Shown here one piece after another: positions 1 through 11,093 of a stretch of DNA of 64,000 nucleotides. The position numbers and the translations under genes were made by a program. Below the pieces are notes generated by a model, which did no database searches, was not told the origin of the DNA, and worked only from the letters and a program-made list of their open reading frames with translations. This DNA is from Margaritispora aquatica (lineage: Eukaryota; Ascomycota; Leotiomycetes; Helotiales; Discinellaceae), in NCBI GenBank assembly GCA_007644065.1, contig VJWN01000002.1:2567831-2631830 (forward strand), given 5' to 3'. How positions within the stretch are numbered: position 1 is the first letter of the stretch; every line of letters begins with the position of its first letter.

Positions 1-832
1 GGAGCCATGGAAATTGGAGCTCATTTCAGTTCAGTTCAGTTCAATTCAGTTCAGTCGCGTGTTACCCGACAGACGCTTCCCAGTGCGCCCAGTGCAGCTT
101 CAGCTAGTTCCAGAGCCGTGCAGTGCCGTTTTAGGAAGATGGATGGATGGATAGATGGATGGATGGATGGATGGATGGGCACACCATTACTTGTCGCACG
201 TTGCTTGTCGCTCGTTGCTTGTCGCTTGTCGCTAGCTACGTTGTTGCACTGCATACATTGATTGCTCTGGCTAGAAAGGCCTTTTCCCACAAGCTAGCTG
301 GCTAGCTGGCCGACCGGCGTTCACCACTCACAGCTCACAGCTCACAGCTTAGATAGATGAACATCAACGCGAACACGAAAACATGCAATAAAACGTCCAT
401 AAATACCTAACTTCCTTGAATTACCTACAGACACCTTGCCCAAGACATCCTCACTCACTCACATACACAGCAAGCATGAGAGAAACAAGACAAACAGACG
501 ATTAAAAAGTCGAGTAAGGAGTGATAAACGGTAATTGAGGACAGCATGTAAGCAAAGCACAATCATACCAACTAACTTGGGAAATCTACCTGTCTAGCCG
601 TAGGTAGGTAGGTAGGTAGCCACAACAAGCCCCCGAGTCAAACACCCAGCTAGCTACCAGAACGCGCAAGGAAAATGAAAAAAATCCCAAACTCCAAACA
701 CGGAAAAAAAGACGCGTCACATACAATAAAAACACAAACCCCTCCCCTCCCGTTCCTCCTGCCACTCCCCTCCCTATCTCCAAGTATGAACCCAAGAATT
801 GAAAGCCAGAACCCAGTAAACCCAGAAGAGAT
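1..832. repeat. Gene-free left edge with simple repeats
   Basis: I see no gene here. The stretch holds short tandem repeats: TTCAG units at about 25-55, GGAT units at about 138-178, a CTTGTCGC-like repeat at about 190-232, GCTAGCTG at about 291-311 and GTAG units at about 599-619. The part next to 832 is probably the 3' untranslated region and downstream flank of the minus-strand HMG-box gene. The two overlapping ORFs at 7-290 read through the repeats on opposite strands and look like chance. Confidence 0.6.
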
Positions 833-2437
833 TTAAGAATCAGCCTTCTTCGCCTTCTTCCTCGGCTTCGGCGCACTCTTGGGAGTCTCAACCTTGGCAA
901 CCTCCTCAACTACAACCTCGTCACTCTTCTTGCCACCAGTTCGCTTGCGCTTCTTCTCCGGACTGCTCTTCTCCGATGCCTTGGGCATGATACTGCTGCT
1001 CGCACTGGCTGGGGGGACAATGCTCTCTTGCACCACAGGCGTGCTCATGGCGGGGGTGTTCTTGGTGGCTTTGCCCTTGCGAGCCTTGCCCTTGGGGGTC
1101 TTGGGTGGAGGGGTTGGCTCTCTCTCTGGCTCGCCCTCAGCGTCTTCATCGAGAAGAGTAGAGGCGATGGCTGAGACGGGGGGCGCGTGTTCACTAAGGA
1201 CGTGGGCATCTGCACTGGCATCATTGGAGATGGCATGCGCGTCAGCGTAGTGGGCAGCTTCTTGGTCGGACATGTCTTTGGCGAGAAGGTTGCCCAGCTT
1301 GTAGGAGTGCATGCGTGCATTGTAGAGACGGAGGTTGTCCTTGTAGGCATTGGTCCAGAGCTAGAGAGGTGAGCGAGTGTGATGTTTCGAGCGCAGGTTT
1401 TATCACATACCTGCTTGTCATCTGGAAGCATGGCGCCCCATCTTCTGGTTCCCTCCACACTGACAGCTCCCTTGGCAACATCGGCGCCCAGGTCTGCAGC
1501 GATGATGGGACGCGCCGTCTGCATGTAGAGGAAGAAGGGAGTCAGAGGACGCTTGGGAGCATTGGGATCATGCTGTCTCTTCTTGCGCTCCTTCTTGTCG
1601 TTGGCATCTGCGGCTGCTAACTTGGCTGGACTGGCGGCGCGCGCCGGAGCGAAGCTCATGAGAGGGTTCTCGCCCAGTCTCGCCAGCGCCGCATCGACAT
1701 CGATGCCCTGACCGTGCTCGTTCAAGATGGCATTGGTGTGCTTGATATACGCGGTCGAGAGAGTTTGAATGGCATCTTGCAGCGTCGCGAGACCAGTAAC
1801 AACCTTTGCCCAGATTAGTGTTTCTTCAGACAAGTAGAGGCTATCGAGGTGAAGCAGCTGTCCTGGAGCCATGGCGAGCGAGACGCGACTGTCAACAAGG
1901 GCGACGCGTAGGTAGGTGAATGTCGGTAGGTGGGATGCGCCCACCGGTCGAGGTGGAGGAGGAGGAGGAGGACTAGTCGCGGATGTGGGGATGGAGTCGC
2001 GTCGACGTGAGAGATCCTAATGGGGATGTTGTGAAGCTCGTGGGTGAGGTGGTGGGTGGTGGTGATGCTGGTGGAGGGGAAGAATGGAGGTGTGGATGAA
2101 GGTTGAGGTGGTTGTTGTTGTTGTTGGTTGGTGAGGTTGAAGTTGAAGTCGAGGTCGAGGTCGAGGTTGAATAGGTAAAGGAAGATATTTTTGCGCCTTG
2201 ACGTGTTGTTGTTGTTGTTGTTGTTGATGATGATGATGGACGTGACGATGGAGAAGGAGGAGGAGAGGGAGGAGGGATGGTGATGAATTGAAGTAGAAGT
2301 AGAAGAAGAAGAAGAAGAAGCAGAAGCAGAAGAAGACGCGGTGTTTTTTTTTTGTTACTTACAGAATCTCGAGTTCGCACGAAAGAGTCGACGTCAATGG
2401 TGAGAGTCGCACCTTCAACCTTCTTTGGACGAGCCAT
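833..2437 (-). CDS. HMG-box DNA-binding protein
   Basis: Three-exon model: 2437-2363, 1803-1411 and 1360-833, giving 331 aa. All joins are GT-AG and keep frame: the first exon ends ...TRDS, the second starts VVTGL, and DKQ joins LWTNAY. One HMG box lies at about residues 110-178, opening with DPNAPKRPLTPFF and closing after the last join with LWTNAYKDNLRLYN. A helical region precedes it (residues 26-80). The C-terminal tail is rich in Lys, Pro and Ser, ending in basic PKPRKKAKKADS, typical of nuclear chromatin proteins. HMG boxes bend DNA with little sequence preference; a chromatin-architecture or transcription role is inference. Intron 1 is 559 nt and packed with microsatellite. An alternative start inside that intron (MAPGQLL, near 1872) is possible, but the MARPKK start plus splice gives a cleaner N-terminus. 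Confidence 0.85.
1804..2362 (-). repeat. Microsatellite-filled intron 1 of the HMG-box gene
   Basis: This intron is 559 nt, against 40-125 nt for almost every other intron in the window. It contains GGT/GTT runs (about 2100-2130 and 2205-2230), a GAAGTC/GAGGTC array (about 2138-2170), GAA/GTA runs (about 2288-2334) and a T tract (2343-2353). Donor ACTTAC and acceptor CTTT (plus-strand reading) fit GTAAGT...AAAG. The ORF spanning it on the minus strand is a translated repeat, not a protein. Confidence 0.65.
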
Positions 2438-2993
2438 GATATTATTTATTATACCTGGAGACTTCAGATAGTGTTGGCTATCTTGTTGTGGAATGTGGTG
2501 GTGGTGGTGGTGGTGGTGGTGGTAGGTAGGTAGTAGTAGTTGTTGGTAATGTGTTGGTGATGATGGTGATGATTCTTCAGTGTGGGAATGCCTAATGCCT
2601 AATGCCTAAAAGTTGTAGCCCGCCCGCGATGGAAGGATGGAAGGTGTTGCAGAGATTGACAGAGGTTGACAGGAGGTTTGAGGTCCGAGTTTTCAGAGGC
2701 CAGAGGAGGCTGTGTGATCGGGTGTGATGGGGGGGGGGGATGGGGGGGAGAGAAGAAAATTCTGTGAAAGGTGGGCGACAGTGACAGTGACAGTGGGAAG
2801 GGGGAAGGGGGAAGGGGGAAGTGCAAAGTGCGAACCCCCGATGATTTAGCAGATTTACCACCGAAGAGAGCCTTAAGCGAGTTTTTTCAGCACATTCCGA
2901 ATCACCGATTTCCCCAAAATTCAAGGTATGATGGATGGATGGATGGATGGTAGGATGGATGGTAAGGGAGGGAGCTAGGTAGCCTGACTTCCA

Positions 2994-3058
2994 CACTTCT
3001 ACTTCTACTTCCACTTCCATTTCCATTTCCATTTCCATTTCCATTTCCATTTCCATTC
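2994..3058. repeat. Hexanucleotide repeat (CATTTC)
   Basis: A run of CTTCTA, CTTCCA and then CATTTC units, with stepwise drift from one unit to the next, as slippage would give. Confidence 0.8.
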
Positions 3059-3762
3059 CATCTCATCCTATCCCAATGAAAACCACGAAAAATTTGCTTT
3101 TCATTTATGATTTCGTAAAATAATGGGCAGGGCAGGGCAATTAATTGCTAAAGGGAAAACAAGATACAGGATACAAGATACAAGATACTCTACCTTATAT
3201 CTTAACAGAGCAAAGGATGAATAGAAATAAAATAAAACAGAATTGATCATTAGATTTCAGTGTTTTGTCCTCCCCCATCTTCCCATCTTCCCATCTTCCC
3301 ATCTTCCCATCTTTCCTTTTCTCCTCTCACAGTTCCCCATCACACACTCCCATCACCAGCAGTTTCCCCCTCCCCCCTCTGCCTGCTCCTACTCACACAC
3401 CACAGACTACTCACACACCGCCCAATAACCGGATTTTGCCTTCTCTTCCAGCTTACGTGCACCTCCTCTTTCTGCGGTTCAGGCTGTATCGCCTACCAGA
3501 CTCCCAGGTCACCACCCAGCACCCACTACCCACCAGTGGAAGAGGAAGAGAAAGAGAAAGAGGAAGTGGAAGTGGAAGTGGGAGTGGTGCTGGTGGAAAA
3601 CTCAGAGAGGAACTACTCCTCTTCAGCTGCTCCTGCTTCAGCCAATACCCCATACTTTCGATCACTGGGCTTCCGTTGGTAAGTCTTACAAGCCAGATCG
3701 TGGTGCCACAGCTTGTCTGCTGCGCTGGGGATGTCAAGATTGAATAGTCTGCCCTCATTGTT

Positions 3763-3803
3763 GGGTATGGTATGGTATGGTATGGTATGGTATGGTATGG
3801 TAT
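3763..3803. repeat. Pentanucleotide repeat (GGTAT)
   Basis: About eight perfect copies of GGTAT, followed by GACG. Confidence 0.85.
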
Positions 3804-6272
3804 GACGACTGACTTTGAGGCCAAGCAAAGTCTTCCCGTGAGCCCTCCATGCTGCAACAGCAGCAACGGCAGCAGCAGCAGCTTGGTGTGGCCAAACAGG
3901 CGCTGAAGATGCCCTGAAATTTAGAATACACCCCCATGGGATTCAGCTTCGTCAGCTTGTTGGGACACGATGTTGCGTTGAACGACCCTTCCCCCCCGCC
4001 CGCTTGACCTCCAGACGGTGGTAGCCTGACTCTGCCGTGCCTGTTCTTCCCGAATGCCCTATACCTGTACCTCACTGACCCCACTAAAAAAATCACGCTG
4101 GACCAGCTGGCTGGACATGCTCCGATCTGGTGCGTCTGAGATCTTCGTCAACTTCTGTTAGGATGAGACAGATCGCTGGCGTGAGTGATGATGATGATGA
4201 TGCTTAGTCACAGGCTGGCACGGCGGTGGGCATGGGCTGGCGTGGTATGCCCTGGCTTTGCGACTTCGGGGCATGACAATGCGCCAGAGACAGGGAGGAG
4301 GAGGAGGAGGCTTTCCCTTCAACTCAGACAGGGGCCGTCAGTCAGGTCTGAAGCTGAACGAAGCTTCTCCTGATACTGTAGTGAATGACGGGACGGGACA
4401 GCAATGAGCTCTGAACATTCAGGTAGACGTTCGCTATTTCGTTATCTGGGTGTGATCGACCTCATCTTCCAAGCCCACACATCACACATCACACATCACA
4501 CTCCAGCATCTGTTCTGCTCCGGCTGTTCCGTTGCCCGGGCTTGAGTGAGTTCCGCGCTTTCTCTACACCGAATTCCGAAGAAGCAAACATGCCTCGAGG
4601 CCAGCCAACTCCTCCGAAAAGCGCTCCAGCTCAGCTCATGGAGGGTGAGGGGTCAATTTTAGAGTGGTGTCATGTTTGTTTCCAGGCAAATCAACCAACT
4701 TTTTGTTTTCTGGAAGCCCCCGGAATTTCATCTTGGTGATGTGATCCAGGGCAGATGCTAATCAATTGTGTGCGAACCTATTTCTCAATCTAAGTTTCAC
4801 TTAGATGTGTGAGCCATGAGCCTGCTGGTAGAATTGTAGTTCTCAGATGAGACTCGTGGATAGACATCATACAGTGAAGTGAGGTTTGCATTGAGTGAAA
4901 TATAATATCAAATCAAATTGTATATTCACTGGTCCATTAGTTAGACTTGACATGATGGTTCCTCGTGCGTCCCAGAAAATAAATAGATTGAGGTCCTCAT
5001 TGTTGATACCGTGATGCACATCATTCATGTTGTGTATCTTCTTCTTGGGAGAGCATACCAAGGTAAGCTTACAGTACAGCCTAACATGAAAATGATGTTG
5101 GGTAGATAAGGCATTCATCCTAGGACCTTGGGGGTAGCTTGGGTACCATGTGAAGCGAAGCTACAGCCAGGCGTGCCATGATATGCGACGGGAACCAGTT
5201 GGAGGCCTATTTTACTGTAATGGATGGTTATGGTAGTAGGCATGGAGTTCACCCAGATAGACGCAACGAGAGGTTCTGTGGTGGGCTGAGGCTTATGTGA
5301 TGGTAGGCAAGATGACCTCCCCGTCTCTGATGTAAGGTAGGTAGCCTCCAAATCATGGCGCATCAGTCCTGTAGGGCTGCAGGACGTTGGTTCCCGTCCA
5401 TTTGGCATGGTGGTGCCTCTAAGACAAGACTCCAATCCAACCAAGTACGTGGATGTGATGAAGCGAGATAGTGTTCTTTCTTGCATCAATGGGAAGAGGG
5501 AGATCAGAGGGAATAATACAGAAAAGCTTCCCTGGCCAGTTTCGCAGTCTTGAGTTCGAGGTACCTCCGTATACCTTACCTTACTCGGGTATGATGTTTT
5601 TTTTTCTTTCTTTCTTCGTTTCTTTTCATTCAAGCAGGATACCTTGATGGTATTCAGTTGTATTAGTTGCGTGGCATCACTTGTCATACCCGAAGAATAT
5701 GTAAGGTAGGTAGACAAGCCAGCAGTGGAGGGACAGTCAGTCAGTAGCTGGCGCATCGCATCACGTCGCATTGAATTATTGCTCCTCATTAGATGCGAAT
5801 CATAGCTTGGTTCATACAATTCTGGCGCATGTACTCGTGTCATCCTCTCTTCTCGCCCCCATGGAATCATTTTCGCAATTGAATCCGACCTTCAAGCTAC
5901 CTACGAATGTGTTTTCAATCCCATCCTCGTTGATCTCCATTGGTATTAATTTCAAGCTGGACAGGACATCGCAATAGCTAAGCTAAGCTTGGGAGGCCAA
6001 AATCTTCTCGAGTACCATGGTTTAGAATATTGCAGATCTTGAGATGAAGTATATGGTAATGATCCTTTAGTCATTGTCCTTAAACTGTTGTGATGAAATA
6101 GAAGGAGTATGTTGTACTCGTTCTGGGATGTGGGTGCTAAATGGAATGGTGAATGTGAAGTTTTGTACCGAGGATCAAAAAAAAAAAAAGAAGCTAGAAG
6201 CTCAATCCTTGTCCTTTTCTCTCGTTGTTCAACCTTCAACCTGGGTGGTGGTGGTCTAGGAAGAAAGAAAGG

Positions 6273-6307
6273 AATAAGGATAAGGATAAGGATAAGGATA
6301 AGGATAG
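6273..6307. repeat. GGATAA hexanucleotide repeat
   Basis: Five to six copies of GGATAA, the first slightly altered. Confidence 0.85.
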
Positions 6308-7206
6308 ATGCGGATAGAAAGAAAAGAAAAGAAAAGTGATCCAAGTGAGGTGAGTGATCCCCAAGTGATCCCCAAGTGATCCGACCCGCTGCCCGTCACG
6401 CCTTGGCACCACATTTGGAGCTCCATCTCAGAGTATGGGAAAGTACCTAGCTGGTAGGTATTCCGGTATATGAGCAGCTATAGGTAATCTTCCGAGTACG
6501 AGTACACAATTCTCCTAACAGTTTACAGTTTCTAGACTAAAAGAATTATAAAGAGTGAAAGGAAAAGGCTACCTTTTAGCTTGGTGTCTAAGGCATGCAT
6601 CTATGTATCTACTGTATGTACCTATGTATCTACCTTACACTAAATAACTTATGGAGCAATGATTTCCATTCGTTTGTGAAACATACCTACCTACCTATCA
6701 GACACACACAACCAGACAGCTGCTCTCTTTCCATACCTGAGCTACCTTACCTTGCCTTACCTACCCCTCAGCTCGCTTTGATTCAGCCCTGGCCCTCGCT
6801 CCCCTCCTCAGCCCTCCTCAGCCCTCCTCAGCACCACTTGCAGCATCTGACACCTACCGCTCTCTTCAAGTCGTCGCGAGTCACAACCCTAGAAACTTAA
6901 AAACTCAGAAACGCATGGTCGATATCTACATCTCACTGGTCCATCTAACTGGTTCATCAACTTTCGTCATCTTTATGGGCCTCTGTCTTGGCATTGCATC
7001 TCTCCCCAACTCCCGAAACCGAGTTCCTTCTTGGCGCTGCACCCGACCATACCATCAGCATCAAGCATCAAGCATCAAGCCCTCCCCTCCCCCCCCACTA
7101 CATCGACCTACAAAACCAAGAGAGAGCTGCCCCTCCATTTCACACACAAAATCAACAATTTCATCAACGAAACTGACTGATAACACATACACATCCATCC
7201 GCAGAC

Positions 7207-10200
7207 ATGCCTTTATTCAGCACGTCGACTGCGGTGCTTACCATTGCCATCGTGCTCCTCTTAGCACGTCCGGCACATGCTTTTGGTGCGGGTAACATCG
7301 CGTCAGCTGCAAAGATCGAGGGTTTGAACTGTATGCATCTAACTCCACGACGAAGGTCGTGCAATGCTAACATAGCTAACACTTCAACAGGGCGCCATGG
7401 AGATATTGAAGATACCCTACTTACCTTGCTCATGTCGAGAGCGGCAGGTGGAAAGAAGTTCGACAAGATGATGGTCAAGAGAGTCTATTTTGGCAACTGG
7501 CTGAGAGATTATTGTAAGACCACCTGTTGGGCGCATCTGCCAAAGCTGAAAGGAAATGCGACTGACTCGACATCATCACAGCCCAAGCAATCGATGTTGG
7601 TACCGTCAAATATGTTTCCGCTGAAGCTATTCGTATTCTCCTGTGGGTCCTGGGTTTCATGACTTTTGGTTATGGAACACGCGAGTTCGAAGTGACGGCG
7701 GAGCGACTGGGCTGCTACCGTCCAGAAGATCACATCGACAACCCAAAGGACTACGCAGACAACTTGGATGCCACAGAATATGATCACAGGCTTCGTGGTC
7801 CAGTCAACGAACGTGTTGAGCTGGCTATTGATCCTCAAACTGGTCTCAAGAACTACATTGCGAACGAGAATGCCAACATCATGACCTCGGCTTTGCATGT
7901 TAGAAAGCTGTTCACCAAATGTATTCAACTCGGAAGATCATATGGTCGCAGCAACAATAAGGATGAGCTATACGAATCTCTGCGTCTCCTTGGCACTGCA
8001 CTGCACTGCTTGGAAGGTAAGTTTGCATGATCTTTAAGTGTAACCATGTTAATTTTCAAAGATTACTCCGCACACAGCAACTACACTGAACTTGCTCTGA
8101 TCGAGATGGGAGAACGTGATGTCTTTCCTCACGTTGGTCGCCGAACCAAGATGCGTCTTCAAGGTGCTCGCGACGAGGTCTACCCATGTGTGACTGGTAC
8201 TTTTGGAGGTGTTGACTTCTTACACTCGGTCATGGGTGAGGTGTCGGACAAGGCAACCCAAAGCGAAATCCAAGAACTTGAGGGCACCATGGGCAACAGT
8301 GGAAATGCAGACACCAGCTTGTTGAAGGATCTTCTCAACTCGGTTCCAAAGGGTCTCTTTGGTGGCAAAGATGAAGCAAGCAAGGCCGATGAGCTTCAAG
8401 AGAATGCTACTGCGGCACAAATGAACCAAATGCGCGTCTCCCCTCTCCAACCAGAAGAATTCACTATTCAGATGCAACAAACGGCCAAGGAGATATACCC
8501 AATCATCCAATGGCACGACGAGGTCATGCAATCCATTACCGAGGCCATCTCGAAGATTCCAATTTTGCCAGAGCTGATCGAGCAAATTGAGGAGCAGATC
8601 AACATCTTCGTCTTCTCGCTGTTGGCACCGTTCGTTCTTCCAGTCATTAGTCAAATCAAGACCGAGTTGAACACTGGTTCGTCCGAAATTATTCAGAGCA
8701 GTAAGGATAAGCAATTGATTGTCTTTCACGACGATCATTCATCCGATCCTACCCACTCAATGCTCTCCAAGGATCATTTCTCTAATGTAAGTTTCGTTCG
8801 AGACTAGGTTTTCCAATACTAATGGTAACAGGTTCTCAATGAGCCGGCTGGAAAGATTGCTTCAGCGGTTGTCGGCTGGGTTGTTCCTCAAATCGTTCAG
8901 GCTATGGATAACGAGCAGGTTGATATTGACCGCACTATCAATCGTATCATTAACGGTGTCTTCCATCACCCAGCTCAACGAAACCAAGGCAATGACGGTG
9001 CAGCCGATGGTCGTCGCATCATGTTTGGTGTCGTTGAGGGCTGGTGGCGCGAACAAAGTGAACGCGAAAAGCAAGGTTTAAGACGTCAATTGAGCAGGGA
9101 GGGTGTCCAGAATGGCGAGAACCACAAGGAGGGTGTTCACGATTCTGGCCATGGCTGTGGAAAGCCTTTGGGAATGGCTAAGTCTGGCGGCGGTAAGGCC
9201 GGACCTAACAGTGGAGCAGCTATGTTGATGAGTGGTCTCAATTCAGCTCTGTCCGAAAACTCGGGTGGAAAATATGGCGGTTCTTCAGGAGGCTTTGGTG
9301 GTTCCGGTGGCTTCGGAGGCTCCTCTGGTGGCTTTGGAGGTTCATCTGGTGGCTTTGGAGGTTCATCTGCTATCAATGATGGAATTGGGAAGTTCGCATC
9401 AGAAGCAGCTGGAGGTGGTGCTATGGGCGGCCTGGTTGGTGCCTTGGCTGGTGGTATTGGTGGGTCACTTCTCAGTGGTGCTTTTGGTGGTGATGAAAAG
9501 CCAGAGAAGAAGTCATATGCCAACCAAGGATATAACCAGGAAGGTAATTACCAACAAAGCTACACCGAGACTGGCTATTCTGGAAACAAGTACGCTCAAG
9601 CTCAATACTCGGAGACTCAACTCCCAGGTGGTGGACGACAACAAGAGTATCAACGTTATGACCAGACAAGCTCTGGCTATGGTCAAGGATTTGAGCAGCG
9701 TACTGAGACAAGGCCTACATATGGAGGTGGATACGAGCAAACCAATGAGCGTACCTACAATCGTCCAGGTGGCGAGGTCGAGACTGAGTCTTGGCGTCAA
9801 GGCCGGACTAGCGGGGGTGGTGAATACCAGGAAACCAAAAAGTACAAGAGCAAGAAGAAGGATAGCGAAGATGAGGACGAAGAGGAAGATAACGATAGCG
9901 AGGACTCCTACAAGAAGAGGCAAAGGAAGGAGAAGAAGAAGAAGCAGCACAAGAAGCGTGACAGCGAGGACTCCAACGAGGGTCGTGGTGGTGGCTATGG
10001 CGGCGAGCCTCCCAGACAAGAGTATGGTGGAGGCGGCGGATATGGCGGTGGTTATCAAGAGGCCCCTCCTCCTCGTCGTGAGGAGTACGAAGGTGGAGGT
10101 GGCTATGGAGGTGGTTATGGAGGTGGTGGAAACGAATACCAAGAGCCTCCTCGCCAGGAATATGGTGGTTTCGGCGGAGGACGCAATGAGTATGAGCAAC

Positions 10201-10355
10201 CTCCTCGTCGTGGTAGTAACGAGTTTGGTGGTGGCAATGAGGGTCGTTGGGGCGATGACCGTAGAGAGGAGCGCCGTGATGATTATCAGGAAGATAGACG
10301 TGATGACTATCGGGAGGACAGACGCGAAGGTGGTGGTGGTGGATGGTTCTCGTAG
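7207..10355 (+). CDS. het-C: HET-C heterokaryon incompatibility protein (TinC homologue)
   Basis: Five exons: 7207-7330, 7391-7513, 7582-8016, 8062-8786 and 8832-10355; 976 aa, all GT-AG and in frame. Residues 1-25 form a signal peptide (hydrophobic core, ending ARPAHA). The HET-C domain follows: DIEDTLLTLLMSRAAGGKKF, VYFGNWLRDYSQAID and DYSAHSNYTELALIEMG (from residue 228). The stretch just after GTFGGVDFLHSVMGE (about residue 272 onward) corresponds to the region that sets allelic specificity in Neurospora HET-C. The tail (from about residue 600) is Gly/Tyr/Arg-rich with GGFGG repeats, a Lys/Asp/Glu block, and GGYGG-Y-PPR repeats. In Neurospora, HET-C differences trigger compartment death after hyphal fusion; Aspergillus TinC binds the kinase NIMA. 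Whether this copy controls incompatibility cannot be seen. No HET-domain gene lies beside it. Confidence 0.95.
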
Positions 10356-11093
10356 ATGTTGTCCGCTCGGGCTGGTCTGTTAGCGATCTGATATGAGCGA
10401 TGATGGAATGAAGCGACAGTGATGGATTTGCCTGATGAAATGCATACGCATGGATGATGAATGATTGATGTCAAAAGCGTAGATAGCAAATGCGATCAAT
10501 GTTTTACCGTGCTCTTGGGTCTCCAATTTCAATATGATGTATGTGAAGAAATGCCTGTGGTGAATGAGATCAGATGTTATTAGGGTTAGAAAAGTGGTGG
10601 AGAATTAGTCAATTTCTTTCTAATACATTGTGCGTAACGTGTATCTCCCAAAGCCATCTCCCATAGAAACTAATCTTCTCGCTTCAGAAAGGGGGAACGA
10701 TCTCAAGACCAAATACCCAGTCGCTTCGTCGGAAATGCCCCAGATCGATCAAGCTTCAGCGTTAAACTCGGCTACCGTATATGTTTTGAATCCTCCAGGC
10801 TTGGCATGGCTGCAGCTTTCCGCCCGCAACGGTGAGAAAGTAAAGTTGGAGGAGAACTTGCAGCTGATAGTCAAGATCACCATTGCTTTCCATTGCTTCG
10901 TACTCGCCACAGACTCGAACTGGTTTCGAGATGCCATCTATTCTTACTCTTTGTTGGCAGAAGAGAGAGACTATGTCCTTTATCGAATGAATAGCTTTGC
11001 GACATTGCTATACCAAAAAGCTAGACACTCCCCTGATTTGGTATCCAATACAAGAGACAGAGACCAAGGGAGCTGGAATACAGGCACAGCACA
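10356..11093. other. Intergenic region between HET-C and ankyrin-CorA genes
   Basis: This 738-bp gap holds the 3' flank of HET-C and the upstream region of the next plus-strand gene. A plus-strand ORF runs from 10630 into that gene (to 11247), but it is out of frame with it and its translation shows no domain. I treat it as chance. Confidence 0.5.

Larger units (their letters stand above)
2438..7206. repeat. 4.8-kb gene-free region dense in microsatellites
   Basis: No convincing gene. Tandem repeats include GGT units (about 2494-2522), GCCTAAT (2586-2607), a G-rich run (2728-2749), GACAGT and GGGGAA units (2778-2820), TGGATGGA (2930-2962), CATTTC units (about 2996-3058), CATCTTCC (3272-3314), GAAGTGGAAGAG-like DNA (3541-3590), GGTAT units (3763-3803), CACATCA (4475-4501), GGATAA (6275-6306) and CCTCAGC (6805-6832). 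The longer ORFs here (5115-5870 minus, 3260-3866 both strands) have repetitive or incoherent translations. The part near 7100-7206 is the CT-rich leader of the HET-C gene. Confidence 0.6.

Noticed and set aside
2592..3866. ORFs over microsatellites
   Set aside because: They encode simple repeats such as MEMEME and SGSGSG.
5115..5870. 251-aa minus-strand gene
   Set aside because: The translation is incoherent, lacks domains and lies in repeat-rich intergenic DNA.
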